Of a stretch of 64,000 nucleotides of DNA, positions 48,965-62,189 are shown piece by piece. Below the pieces are notes generated by a model. The model saw only the letters and a program-made list of their open reading frames with translations, searched no databases and had not been told where the DNA came from. Source of the stretch: Heliocidaris tuberculata (taxonomy: Eukaryota > Echinodermata > Echinoidea > Camarodonta > Echinometridae); contig CM046842.1 of the NCBI GenBank assembly GCA_025618425.1, positions 23,164,266 to 23,228,265 on the forward strand. Direction: 5' to 3'. Made by a program: the position numbers and the translations under genes. Position 1 is the stretch's first letter, and each line of letters opens with the position of its first letter.

Positions 48965-49182
48965 ATTAGTTGTTCTACAAAGTAAAGTGATTTTGATCGC
49001 GTATGAATAGCACCAAAATTAGACCAATGCAATGTGTTTGTCAACCCAATGGAGCGACACTAGTGTATTGCGTTTCAAAAATGATTTATGTTTGTTCTAC
49101 AAAGAAAAGTGATTTGGTCGCTCATGAATAGCACCAAAATTAGGTCAATGCAATGTGTTTGTCAACCCAATGGAGCGACACT
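48965..49182 (+). repeat. ~120-bp tandem repeat (GCACCAAAATTAGG)
   Basis: Two units starting at GTTCTACAAAG(T/A)AAAGTGAT and ending CAACCCAATGGAGCGACACTA. More at 50915-51135 (two units) and 54910-55010 (one unit). Confidence 0.85.
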
Positions 49183-50685
49183 ATTTCCAAAAGATGCTAC
49201 ATCCCTTGAACCATAGCCCTTCCAGGAAGTTGACCAATAACACGACCTTTGTATCTTCATCAAAATATTAAAACCACCCACCTTTTACACTTCTACAGTA
49301 ATGAAAAAAATGATTTTGAAAATCAGTTATGGTATTCGTTTCCTTCCAGTTTATTGATTTAATAGATTTTTTTTTAAATATCATCACTCGAAGGAGCTGT
49401 ATATTATATACTCGTTTGCTTGTTTGTTAGTTTGCTTTATTATGTATGTATGTGTGTGTGTGTGTGTATTATATATATATATATATGTAATCTTTTTTTT
49501 TTCATTGGGGGATGGGAAATGTTCCTTAACAGAATGTAATAACATTATCACAAGTTATAAATGTTGTGCTGTAATTGATGGTATTCCTGCCTTTATTCGT
49601 TTGTAAGCCATACTTGTGGAAACTAATTGATTTTTATTATTCATCAATATTGTGTAGTTTTATTGGGATAACTATATCAGTAAAGTGATAGGGAAATGCA
49701 ATTGTAATACTTTGATATTCATGGAAATGATAAGATTTTATTCGGATTACTATATCAGTAACGTGATAGAGGTATACGATTTAAAAAATAAAATTGTTAT
49801 CAGTTTATAAGCTCCCTTTAATTTATTTTCTGTCGTTTGTCAGAAAAGCAAATTGTCATTTCAATAGAAATTTTGCAAATTATAAGATATTAACCCATTG
49901 CCTACTGGAAGCGGGCTGATCCTATATTAAGGCTATGAGAATAATATAATTCAGTAGTCAACGGGTTAAACTAATTCGTATGAAATGTCATGCATTGTAA
50001 AGATTCATATATCAGATTAAAGATATGCAAATATTTGTAATTACATTTGAAGTTTATTAGAAATTGATGTCATAAAGAGATCAAGTCTTTAAATATTGCA
50101 CTATTAAATACACGTAATGCAATAGTATCCAAAAAAAATGTTACATTGATTTAATGAAATCATAATGGAAATATTATGGATGTGGGGAGGGGTATGCGCC
50201 TCTTCCCCCTTTATCTAATGACCAGAATGAACAAAAGGTAATAAACGAATAAAAAAATAAAAATAAAAATTAGATGAATTTAAAAAAAAAAAAAAAATTT
50301 TAAACGGAAGAAAATTGCCAAAGTTTAAAATGAGAAAAGAGTAAAGAAATCGTAATGGACTGATGAAGAACTGATGAAAAATCGGTGGTAAAGGATTAGT
50401 TTTCTTCGCACCCCATATTTCCAGTCGAGTAGAAAGAATAATGCCCCGCCCACACTCCTTCCCTCTAAAAGAAAATAAATGTGGGTAAATACAAAAGCGG
50501 ACCTTATACCACTTCTAGCAATAGGTTTTATCAATATTCTTATATTAATTGTATTGGCAAATGTCAAATTGATAAAGAATACGGTATTAAGGTTCTCCCA
50601 TTATCGTCTTTTACAAACATTTTTTTAAAGTAATTCAGTCTTGAATTCATCATGCACCTTTTCAACAATAAATTATCTCAATATT
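49183..50685 (+). repeat. Third, partial copy of the duplicated block
   Basis: Matches 6726-8277 of copy A and 46015-47523 of copy B from ATTTCCAAAAGATGCTACAT to CTCAATATT. Its left junction falls inside a 120-bp tandem repeat at GAGCGACACTA; its right end joins the GGTGGTTAGC module exactly as copy A does. Confidence 0.93.
49890..49969. mobile_element. 80-bp TTAA-flanked hairpin element, third block copy
   Basis: Counterpart of 7469-7548 in the partial third copy, differing by a few bases. Confidence 0.7.
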
Positions 50686-50914
50686 GGTGGTTAGCAGAGC
50701 AATACAGCAACAATGAGATATATATAACAGATAGAACAACAACTGGAAGAGTAGCCGCATATGTTATAGCAATGTTGGGAAACAATTCATTCCTGATTTC
50801 TATATATAAATTACTTCTACTGTAGGTGCTGCTAGTAATACTACTACTACAATGTCTTATTCAATCCAGTAGAGCAAGACTTCGGTTGTCAAACCAACAA
50901 TTCAGTAATTAGTT

Positions 50915-51135
50915 GTTCTACAAAGTAAAGTGATTTTGATCGCGTATGAATAGCACCAAAATTAGGTCAATGCAATGTGTTTGTCAACCCAATGGAGCGA
51001 CACTAGTGTATTGCGTTTCAAAAATGATTTTTGTTTTTTCTACAAAGAAAAGTGATTTGGTCGCTCATGAATAGCACCAAAATTAGGTCAATTCAATGTG
51101 TTTGTCAACCCAATGGAGCGACACTAGTGTATTGC
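50915..51135 (+). repeat. ~120-bp tandem repeat, second locus
   Basis: Same units as 48965-49182; here the second unit continues normally into GTGTATTGC instead of into a block copy. Confidence 0.85.
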
Positions 51136-51599
51136 TTCTCAAAAATAATTTTATGTTTAACATTAGCATTGTTTGCCGGACATATTTTGAGAAGTCATTT
51201 CATCCAAAAAAAAGTGTTGTAGTCGGGAAAAACAAATATTAATATCTCGCTCTGACTGAGTAGAGAATAACTGAAGGCGACAAAAACAATTGGAGCTTTT
51301 TATATTTCTTGCTGGTTAACAGGGAAATGCGACAATGAGATATATATAACAGATAGAACAACAATGTGCTCTGTGTATCAAACACTAAATGCATAATAGT
51401 ATTGATGTGAGCATATCAAATGACAATAAAGAGTCGCTTTCGCTGGTAGCATCCCGCGGAGTTGATTGTTTACCTTTATTTTTAATCACTGGTGGATTTT
51501 AGGGCACGCACCCCTCCCCCTCCCCTTATTTGAAACCCTAAACCAAAGTGATGTGCCTCAAGTACACAAGCCTCAGAATGAGTTCCCTCCCCTCCTAAT

Positions 51600-51825
<226 letters not shown>

Positions 51826-51990
51826 TTTTGTATGTAGCGCACATGTCTGTCAGACTTGACACTCCTGGCGCTCCACAATTATTACCCCGGCTTTAGCATG
51901 GCTGCTCTTATGGCGCTCCAGCATTTCAAGGAGTTAATTTCTACCAGGTACCCATTTACCTCACCTGAGTCGAGTGTGGCAAATGTAGAT
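51826..51990 (+). mobile_element. SINE or LINE tail-like element
   Basis: GCGCACATGTCTGTCAGAC, GCTTTAGCATGGCTGCTCTT, AGGAGTTAATTTCTACCAGG and TACCCATTTACCTCACCTGA. This type of sequence recurs widely in marine invertebrate genomes in my recollection; I cannot name the family. Confidence 0.4.
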
Positions 51991-52009
51991 TAATATACTA
52001 CTACTGCTA

Positions 52010-52017
52010 CAACAACA

Positions 52018-52073
<56 letters not shown>

Positions 52074-52164
52074 CATTACTACTACTACTACTATTACTAC
52101 TACTACTACTACTACCACCACTACTACTTCTAAACTACTACTACAACAACTACTGCCACTACTC

Positions 52165-52215
<51 letters not shown>

Positions 52216-52780
52216 TACTACTACTACCATGACTACTACTACTACTACTGCTTCTACTACTACTACTACTTCTTCTACTACTACTACTAATAATAATAAT
52301 AATAAATACTACTACTTCTACTACTACTACTACTGTACTACTACAATACTATTACTATCATTACTATTACTACCTCTACTATACTGCTACTACTATACCA
52401 CTTGCTACTCCTACTATACTACTTCTACTACTACTATTACTACTACTACATGTACTATACTAGTATACTAAGTATACTACTAGTAGTTCTACCAAGTTAT
52501 TACTACTACACTACTACTACTACTACTACTACTACTATACTAATACTAATACTAATACTACTGCTAGTAGTTATACTGCTGCTACTACTACTACTACTAC
52601 TACTTCTGCTGCTGCTATACTTCTACTACTATTCCTTCTACTATATACTACTACAACTATACTACTATTCCTATTACAACTACTACAACTACTACTACTC
52701 CTACTACTACTACTACTCCTCCTCCTCCTGCTACTACTACTACTACTACTACGACAACTGTACAATTTTGGCAGTGCTTG
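52010..52780 (+). repeat. (ACT)n array
   Basis: About 770 bp of ACT triplets with ATT, ACC and TGC variants; open frames in it are poly-Thr, Tyr or Leu strings. Confidence 0.95.
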
Positions 52781-53297
52781 TAGTACTACTATACAGTTGC
52801 CATAGAAAGGTTAAAGTCCTGCAGACTCTAAATGTTCTATTATTATACTTATAACTATTATTATTATCATCATCATTATTAATATTATTATGATATTATT
52901 GCTGATGTTGATGACATTATATTTATCATTACATTGCACACATCAATGTGTGAATTTCATTCACTTTCTGACAATTCCTGCCATCTTTCTTTTTATGTTC
53001 AGACTTTGAAATTAAATAACACGAATTATAAATATTCTGTTTAACATTTAAAAACAGCTAGAAGTATGTTTTGTACATTTACAGACTCTCATCATACCAT
53101 GTCATCGTTCAATATCTACTAGGTATTTTGAAAAGTCCTATTTCCATCCATGTTCCCATCATTTTCTGACTCAGTTTGCTACCCGTTATCATAGATCAAA
53201 ATTGCTTTAGGATGTTACCGATCTGTGTTCGTGCATCAACGGCGGAATTAAGAGGGTATGGCAGCTGGCATCCCCAAAATTTTGTTTCCTAAGACTA

Positions 53298-53944
53298 GGC
53301 GTCCACTAGGGCGCGGACAAGACGCGGAATGCAAGATTAGTCATTCCGCATTCATTCAGCAAGCTCTCCGCATATTCTTGAAAGGCTCCGTTCACTGTCT
53401 TCACCATTCCTGAACACTTCCCAGCGTTTCCACACCTTCAGGAGAGAGCAAAATTTCCGCGTCCAAATTTTGGTCTCGACCAAAATTTGGACGCGGAAAT
53501 GAACTTCCTGACACCTTCGGCAACTTGTCCGCATTGTCGTCCGGACATCGTCAGGACATCCTACCTTTCTTTAACACTTCCGCATTCTCCGGAAACGCTC
53601 CTGAAAGCTTCCGCGGTGCCGGAAGCTTCGCGAAGGCAAGCGGAAGCCACGCAGAATGTTTCAGGATTGTCCTTGTCCGTAATTTTACCACTCCTGGTGT
53701 GATCCTAGATGTGTCCGCACTGTCCTGCCACGATCAGCATTTTCCGCGGCATTTCGGGACATTCTTGAATGATTCCTAGGACGCTCCCTAGGACTGACTG
53801 CAGTCAATGTGTTGACATTCTTAATAATGTCTCAGGAAACAATAATTTGCATAATTTTTCCGCGTCTGACGCGGAACGAATGCCGAAATGACAAAATTTG
53901 CTTCCGCAACCCTTCCTAATGTTGTCGGCACTCTAGTGGACGCC
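53298..53944. mobile_element. GC-rich foldback TIR element with a perfect 48-bp central palindrome
   Basis: Left end GGCGTCCACTAGGGCGCGGA, right end GTGTCCGC-type sequence and GCACTCTAGTGGACGCC (exact inverse over GGCGTCCACTAG). At 53453-53500 a 23-nt arm, 2-nt loop and 23-nt arm match perfectly (ATTTCCGCGTCCAAATTTT...). TTCCGCATTC and TCCTGA motifs recur throughout. Much more GC-rich than its surroundings. No transposase; target duplication not seen. Confidence 0.75.
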
Positions 53945-56024
53945 AGCCCTATAGGAAAGAAAAAAACCACTTTAAAGTAAACAGGTGCAACTCTCGTGAC
54001 GATGAAAGTAAACCGAAGTAAAATTGCCTTTTCTTAATAATTATGACGTGCCCTTAAATCATACCGTCGATGACATGACAAAATTAGTGCGCTTTCACTG
54101 ATCAAGTAATTTCTTCATCATTATTAATATTCCTTTTGCTTGTCAGATATTTTTTCGGAATATTGTTCCCCTCCCCTTTACAAATTCCTGGATCTGCCCT
54201 TGTTTTTAATGACTTTGCAGTTGTGGGCTTACTATTTTTTTTCTCACATAGTGGTATCATGTTTCTTCATTACAAATATTACCAAATTGTTATTACTAAA
54301 AGGAAAAAGGGAGAAAACGTTGATGACATTTGATAGTTATTCTTGCGTGTTTGTCACAGTAGGGTGAGCTCAAAGGAAATAGCTCAGAACCCTGCCCCCC
54401 CCCCCCTCCTTCCCCAAACTTTATACAAGAAACTTTAAGACTGACTTTAAAACTTCGTTCCAGAATGCCTTTTTTAAAATAAATTCAATGCAATATTGGG
54501 AAACAGTATTATTCTTGAATTCTATAAACACGATTCTACAAACAATAATAACTGGTGCAGAGCCACATTAATAGGTCCATATTCTGAATACCGGTTTAGC
54601 TTCAATACTGGTCTAAGTTAAACCAGATTTTAATTAAAACTGACTTTGACCTCAAGCTTTAGATCGAGCCTTTTTATATTTCTTGGTGGTTAGCAGAGCA
54701 ATACAGCGACAATGAGATATATATAACAGATAGAACAACAACTGGAAGAGTAGCCGCATATGTTATAGCAATGTTGGGAAACAGTTTATTCCTGATTTCT
54801 ATATATAAATTACTTCTGCTGTAGCTGCTGCTATTAATACTACTAATACAATGTCTTATTCAATCCAGTAGAGCAAGACTTCGGTTGTCAAACCAACAAT
54901 TCAGTAATCGGTTGTTCTACAAAGAAAAGTGATTTGGTCGCTCATGAATAGCACCAAAATTAGGTCAATGCAATGTGTTTGTCAACCCAATGGCGCGACA
55001 CTAGTGTATTGCGTGTCAAAAATGATTTATGTTTAACATTAGCATTGTTTGCAGGACATATTTTGAGAAATCATTTCATCAAAAAAATGTTGTAGTCGGG
55101 GAGAAAAACAAATATTAATATCACGCTCTGATCGAGTAGAGAATGACTGAAGGCTACACAAACAATTGGAGCTCTTTATATTTCTTGCTGGTTAACAGAG
55201 CAGTGCGACAATGAGAGCTATATAACAGATAGAACAGCAATGTGCTCTGTGTATCAAAAACTAAATGGCATAATAGTATTGATGTGAGCATATCAAATGA
55301 AAATAAAGAGTCGCTTTCGCTTGTAACATCAGCGCGGATTTGATTGTTTTCCTTTATTTTTAATCACTGGTGGATTTTAGGGCACGCATCCCCGGCCCCT
55401 CCCATTATTTGAAACCCCAAACCCAAGTGATGTGCCTTAAATACGCAACCCTCAGAATGAGTTCCCTCCCCTCCTAGTCTCTTTCAAGTAATTTTCTTCA
55501 TTATTGTTAATATTCATTTTGCTTGTCAAATATTTTTCAGAATATTTTTCCCCTCCCTTTTACAAAATCCTGGATCTGCCATTGTTTTTAATGACTTTGC
55601 AGCTGTGGATTTGCTTATGTTTTTTTTTTTCAGATAATGTCATCATGTTTCTTCATGAAAAATATTACCCAATGTTTAATACTATAGAAACTGATTAGTT
55701 TGTTCCCAGAGAATCAATCATTTTGATGGTTGATAGAATGGCTGTTGTAATCAAATATTCACGAAGTAAAGTGAAAACATTGATGACATTTATGCTTGCT
55801 TGTTTGTCACAGTAGGGTGGGCCAAAGGAAATAACTCAGAATCCTCCCCCCCCCCCATTTTTTTCCTCCAAACTGTATACAGGAAACCCGAAAACTGACT
55901 CTAAAACTTCGTTCAAGAATCCCTTGTAAAAAGTAAAGTCCGTGCAATGTTGGGAAACAGTTTATTCCTGATTTCTATAAACAAGATTCTATAAATGATA
56001 TAACTGTTCCATAGCAACACTAAT

Positions 56025-56575
56025 AGGCCCGTATTCTAAACTCCGGTTTAACTTACACTCTAGTCTAAGTTAAACCAGATTTTGATTTAAGCTGATTTAG
56101 ACCGCAAGTCCAGTCTAACTTTCTGTATAAAGTTAAACCACACTTAGACCGAAGTTTAAGTTGAACCAGAGTTCAGAATGTGGTTTTCTAAAACTCCGAT
56201 TTAAAGGGTAGGCTTAGAACTTTGTTTAACCACACATAAACCGCACTTTAAGTTAAAGGGATACGCCATCAGGCGGCAGTGGGGAAAGTCAAGATTACGT
56301 AAGCCCCATTCACTCGTACACAAAGTTTGTGCGTCGAACGCGTTCGTCGGACTACTGCGATTACATTTCGGACTGCACGAAGCCGACCGAATCTCGCACG
56401 AGAGCCCGAGCTCAGGCTGAGCGTGCATGTTGTGCGGCGACCAGTCTGTCCGAAGTTTGCGGCCCGCGGGGCAACAACATGATCAGGTAACGATCACGGT
56501 GCCCTCTCACGGCATAAAACGTCCACAATCTGCGGTTGAGTATCCCTTTAATTAGGAGTTCAGAAATACGGGCCT
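56025..56575. mobile_element. TIR element (GGCCCGTATTCTAAACTCC) with a nested element
   Basis: AGGCCCGTATTCTAAACTCC at the left and GGAGTTCAGAAATACGGGCC at the right. Inside, GTTTAA/TTAAAC and AGTCTAAGTTAAACCAGA phrases recur in both orientations; related sequence is at 48630-48725 and 54570-54660. It is interrupted by the TTAA element 56253-56551. Confidence 0.75.
56253..56551. mobile_element. Nested TTAA element (AGGGATAC ends)
   Basis: TTAA, AGGGATACGCCATCAGGCGG at the left; CTGCGGTTGAGTATCCCT, TTAA at the right. The interior is GC-rich (GTGCGTCGAACGCGTTCGTC). TTAA on both sides fits a piggyBac-type insertion. Confidence 0.75.
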
Positions 56576-56650
56576 TATAGAGTTTACATATCGGTAGTAT
56601 GGGAATCAGGGGACACATTGGGTACATACCCCCCTCCGCTGACCGATATA

Positions 56651-57665
56651 CAGTGCGTATCAAAAAAAAGTATACCCAACTTTGGTAGCTTCTAGTTAAA
56701 AAGTTATTATCTCTATGAGCTTGAAATTTATTTTATAGTAAAGAACAACTTATATTGTGTGTATTGATAACCGTATTCATAACTTTGCTGCCACGGATGA
56801 CTGAGCAGCAGGCTTTTCAAAAAGTATTGTCAAAATCCTCTTGTACCAAGTTTGGGCTGAAGCAGTGAGTGTGGGTCAAACCAATTGCATTAATTACTTC
56901 AATTGGAAAACAATTGCTGAGTTGTTTTCAATTGATTTTGTGCATTTGAATAGAAAAGGTGTTAAATTCATGATATTTGATTTGCCATGATAACACAATC
57001 TTGGTTTCATCCGCATCCCTTTTTTTAAGGTAAGTCTTTTTACTGAGTCATTCAAAATTTATTTGGGAAGTTATCTTTTTTCTTGAAAGTCTACTATCAA
57101 TTACTTTGGTAATTCTTAACACACTTTTCTTTTCTTTTTTCTTCTTTTTAGTCTTTAAGGTCAGTAAACCTTTGAGTTCATGTGCTATTCACGAAAAACA
57201 CCGTGTGCACCTTATGTAGGTGAAATGGTGTAACGGACAAATCAACAGAGAGTATTTACTATCACGAAACAAGGAGTAAGAAGGCTGTTAAAATACATGA
57301 AATAAGTTAAAGATTATCATATGGATTGAAAGAAAGTCATTTGAAAGTTTGGATACACTGGATCACTTTAAACAATGAAGCATTGAAGCACAGAGGAGAA
57401 TTCAACTTTTAAAATGATTTTGAGACTTAAGTAACACATTCATATGGCTTGAACCACATTCTTGGAACTTGGAACAAGGAGATTTTGACAACAATTTTTT
57501 AAAAATCCGGTGCTCAGTCATGCATGGCAGAAATGTCATGAATGAGGCACTACTGGACAGGCAATTAGTTTACTCTTCGTAAGGAAATAAATTTCAAAGT
57601 CGCATCGGTTATAACATTTTAATTAGAAGCTATCAAAGTTGGGTATACTTTTTTTATACGCACTG
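56651..57665. mobile_element. Non-autonomous Tc1/mariner-like element with long TIRs
   Basis: CAGTGCGTATCAAAAAAAAG at the left and its inverse CTTTTTTTATACGCACTG at the right, flanked by TA on both sides (56649 and 57666). Inverted similarity extends inward for roughly 200 bp (ACCCAACTTTGGTAGCTTCT; CTGCCACGGATGACTGAGC versus GTGCTCAGTCATGCATGGCAG; TTGTCAAAATCCTC). About 1 kb with no transposase frame. Confidence 0.85.
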
Positions 57666-57904
57666 TATATTGGGTCGGACATGACACTTAGCCTTAATTT
57701 TCGATACCTTGATGCAATTTAGAAACAATGATCAATATATCTTTGAATATTGCGGTTTTTTTCTCTTTTGTGTTTTATAGATTTTTTTTACACGAGTAGA
57801 AAATCTAAACACTGAAATTAATATCAGAGAATTTTCAACTACTGCCACTGAGGTTTTCACTCTTCCTCCTTTTTTTAAAAATAAAGTAATACTGATAGTC
57901 ATAT

Positions 57905-57964
57905 TACTGATACCACTACTACTACTGCTACTGTGACTAGTACTACTATTTCTACTTCTTACAA

Positions 57965-58013
<49 letters not shown>

Positions 58014-58145
58014 GCTGCTACTACTACTTCTACTACTAGTACTCATTTTACCACTACTCGTACTTCTATAACAACAACTATCAGTACCCCTACTTCTGCT
58101 ACTATGATGGCGACAACTAATACTACTTCTACTATACTACTAATT
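57905..58145 (+). repeat. (ACT)n array
   Basis: ACT triplets; translations are poly-Thr/Ser and not coding. Confidence 0.95.
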
Positions 58146-58532
58146 CTACTATTTCAACTAACACCAGTAGCGACCCCCCCCCCCCCCCCACCTCCATCGT
58201 CGAATGCCAAAACAGAGGGGGGGGGGGGGAGGTGGAAGGCAATGTGAACAAAGAAAATGTTACCACCCCTTCCTAAACCATTTCCTTACTGATCGCCATC
58301 TTTTCTTTTCTTTTTCATCTAGTCAGGCCGGGACCCCCCCCCCCCCTTCCCCTATGGCGATGTTGTCCCCTCAGTGACCAGACACAAGCTGCTCCACTGA
58401 AAACTACTACTGCTACTACTAATACTACTATTCCTTTTTATAACTGAGAAAATATTTGTTGGTTTGACAAATATCAGGTCCAAGTCTCTGTATGCCAAAG
58501 TTTTACATAATATAAGTGAGAATTTACTTCAC

Positions 58533-58582
58533 CTTGTCTCGCTATCCTGATATTCATTAATTTCATTAGAACAAAGTATTCC
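58533..58582 (-). CDS. Weak exon candidate, product unknown
   Basis: 50 nt between acceptor AATTTCACAG and donor GTGAAG on the minus strand. Reading from the first base gives GILCSNEINEYQDSET plus AG; those two bases would be completed by the A that opens the 47795-47877 exon, so the phases are compatible. A second frame is also open, and the two exons are 10.6 kb apart across repeats, so this may be chance. Confidence 0.15.
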
Positions 58583-58681
58583 CTGTGAAATTTGTGTGAG
58601 AGGTTATATTTTTACCCAAATCGCCGGGTGAATTGGCCGGGCATGATCATAACAATTATTGCGTCATCTTTCAGGCTTGGA

Positions 58682-58712
58682 TCGTATATATATATATATA
58701 TATATATATATG
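58682..58712 (+). repeat. (AT)n microsatellite
   Basis: Short AT run in an otherwise mixed, non-coding segment (58583-58981). Confidence 0.95.
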
Positions 58713-58981
58713 TGAGCGATCTCGACTTATACCGCGGCAGTTTCGGAGAATTCGCCGAGGAGCTCTCATCAAAGTTACAAGCGCTCGGGTTTGTGTCTGA
58801 ATGTGACTGGTTAAGTTATCTAATAAGCTGATTAAAAAGGTAAATAGGTGAGTTATTTTGATATTCATCAAATCCGGTTTGAAACAGGTATACATGTATT
58901 TATCTGCATTAGTATTAGTAGCAAATGGAAACCGATAATTGATGACATGGTGTTTACATATACCAGTTATATAGAATACTG

Positions 58982-59280
58982 CACTGTAAAAAAAAAAATG
59001 CCGTTTTTTCACGGGAATTTCCTGGCAGTCAGAATGCCGGGAATACCCGTTTTTCCGCAAGTTTTTTTTTTTTTTTTTTTTTTTTTTACCGGAAATCAGC
59101 ATATATTTACAATAAAATTATGTAAATTTACAACAAAATAATGTAGTATATGCTGATTTCCGGTAAACCAACAAACTTGCTGCTGTCTTACAGGAAAAGA
59201 CTGTAAAATTGAAATAACGGCAATAACTTGTAATTTCAATGGCTAAAAAACCTGTAGTTTTACAGTTATTTTTTACAGTG
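58982..59280. mobile_element. TIR element CACTGTAAAA with a central palindrome
   Basis: CACTGTAAAAAAAAAAA at the left and TTTTTTACAGTG at the right; the interior holds ACCGGAAATCAGCATATA (59090) and its inverse TATATGCTGATTTCCGGT (59149). 299 bp, AT-rich. Confidence 0.75.
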
Positions 59281-59439
59281 TGTAAGCGCCAAGACTGTAG
59301 CATTTATATGACTTAGTGTTTTCTGTTGAGAGTAAATCACTCAGATATACATGTATATTTAAAAAATGAATGTAATTATTTTGTTAATTTGTTTAATAGT
59401 TTATGTAAGACAAGGAATGAAAAATTAGAAAAGAAGCAT

Positions 59440-59909
59440 TATTATTAGTATTACTAGACACTAATGAATAATACGAGTTGATAGAGTAGTAGTAATAGTA
59501 GTAGTAGTAGAAGTAGTAATACTAGCCGCAGCTGCAGAAGTAGTAGTAGTAGTAGTGGTAGCAGTTATTGTTGTTACAGTAGTAGCAGTAGAAGTAAAGA
59601 TAATAGTTTTACTTGTAGTATTTTAAATAGATAGAATAGAAGTGGTGGTGGTGGTGGCAGTAGTAATAGTAGTAGTAGTAGGAGGAGGAGGAGGAGGAGT
59701 AAAAGTAGTAGCAGTTTGCTGTTTTTGCTGTTGTTGTTGTTGTTGTAATTCGGAAATGAAGAATAAGGAAAAGGAAGGGGTAAGGTAATATTGTAATAGT
59801 GGTAATGGAAACAGTCGTTGTTGCTGTTGTTTTTGTGTTTATTTGTTTTTGTATCAGTAACAATATAGTGGAAGTAGTAGTAGTAATATTATAATAGTAG
59901 GAATGGTAA

Positions 59910-59943
<34 letters not shown>

Positions 59944-60050
59944 TGTAGTAGTAATAGTAGTATTCATAGCAGTAGTATATCAGAGGTAACGGTATTAATA
60001 GTAGTAGCAGTAGCAGTAGTATTCGAAGTAGTAATACTAGCACCACCTGC

Positions 60051-60096
<46 letters not shown>

Positions 60097-60364
60097 ATAG
60101 TAGTAATAGTAGTAGCAGCAGTTATTGTTGTTGCAGTAGTAGCAGTAGTAGTAGAAGAAATAATAATTTTGATTGTAGCATTTTAGATAGCTGTAGAAGT
60201 GGTGGTGGTAGAAGAAGTAGAAGTATTGGTAGTAATAGTAGTATTTAGTTTTATTTAGAGTATTTTAAATAGATATAGAAGATGTGGTAGTAGAAGTAGT
60301 TGAAGAAGCAGTAGTAGTAGTAGTAAAAGAAGTAATGTTAACCGCAGCTGCAGAAGAAGTTGTA

Positions 60365-60409
<45 letters not shown>

Positions 60410-60818
60410 TAGTAGAAGTAGTAGTGGTGGTAGTAGTAGTAATAGTAGTAGTAGCAGTTATTGTTGTTGCAGTAGTAGCAGTAGTAGTCGTAGTAGTAGT
60501 AGTAGAAATAATAATTTTGCTTGTAGCATTTTAGATAGCTGTAGAAGTGGTGGTGGTAGAAGAAGTAGAAGTATTGGTAGTAATAATAGTAGTAGTAGCA
60601 GCGGAAGTAGAAGTAGTTTGTTGTTGTTGTTGTTGTAATAAGGAAAGGGAGAATAAAGAAAAGGAAGGGGTAAAGCAATATTGTAATAGTATTAATGGAA
60701 GCATTAGTCATTATTCATTGTTATTGCTGTTATTTTTTTATTTGCCTGTAGTGGAAGTAGTAGTAGTAGCAGCAGCAGCAGCAGCAGTAGTAGTATAGTA
60801 GTAAATACAGTAGTAGTT

Positions 60819-60851
<33 letters not shown>

Positions 60852-61332
60852 ATAATGGAAGGAGTAGTATTAGTAGTAGCAGCAGCAGAAGAAGTAGTAG
60901 TAATAGTAGTAGTAGTAGTCGCCGTCGTCGTCGTCGTCAGTAGTAGTAGTAGTAGTAGTAATAGTGGGATTGATAGTAGTAGTAAACCAGAGGTAAAAGT
61001 ATTAATAGTAGTAGATGTAGCAGCAGCAGCAGCAGCAGTAGTGATAGCAGTAGTGGTATAAAAAGAAGTAGAACAAATAGTAGGTGTACTAGTAGTAATA
61101 GAAGTAGTTAGCTGTTGTTCTTGTTGTTGTTGTTGTTGTTGTTGTAATAAGGAAAGGGAGAATAAGGGAAAGGATGGGGTAAATTTATATGGTAATAGTG
61201 GTAATGGAAGCATTATAGATGTTATTGTTGTTGCTGTTATTTTTGTGTTTATTTGATTTGGTAGCAGTAACAATACTAGTAGCAGTGGAAGTAGTAGTCG
61301 TAGTAGTAGAAGTAGTAGTAGTAGTAGTAGTG

Positions 61333-61377
<45 letters not shown>

Positions 61378-61378
61378 A

Positions 61379-61414
<36 letters not shown>

Positions 61415-61712
61415 AGTAGTAAAAGTAGTTGCAGTATAGTAGTGAATGCAGTGGTAGTAGTAGTAGTAGTGCTTGTGGTAGAAAAAGTAGTAGTAGTAGT
61501 AACAATAGTGGTATTGAAAGTAGTATATCAGAGGTAACAGTAGTAATAGTATTAGCAGTAGCAGCAGTAGTAGAAGTAGTAATACTAGCCGCAGGTGCAG
61601 AAGAAGAAGAAGTAGTAATAGCAGTAATAATAGTAGTAGCAGTTATTTTTGATGTAGTAGTAGCAGTAGTAGTAGAAATAATAGTAGTAGTAGTAATATA
61701 ATAGTAGTAAAT

Positions 61713-61748
<36 letters not shown>

Positions 61749-61765
61749 ATATAATAGTAGTAAAT

Positions 61766-61799
<34 letters not shown>

Positions 61800-62131
61800 G
61801 AGTAACAACAGTGGAATTGATAGTAGTAGTAAACCAAAGGTAACAGTATTAATAGTAATAGTAGCAACAGCAGCAGCAGTAGTGAGAGCAGGAGTGGTGT
61901 CAAAAGACGTAGAACAAATAGTAGGAGTAGCAGTAGTAATAGAAGTAGTTAGCTGTTGTTCTTCTTGTTGTTGTAGTAAGAAAAGAGAGAATAAGGAAAA
62001 GGAAGGGGTAGATTAATATTGTAATAGTGGAGATGGAAGTATTATGGAAGTCATTGTTGATGCTGTTTTTTGTTTTTTGGGTTTTTTTTTTTACAATACT
62101 AGTAGCAGTGGAAGTAGTAGAAGTAGTAGTT

Positions 62132-62189
<58 letters not shown>

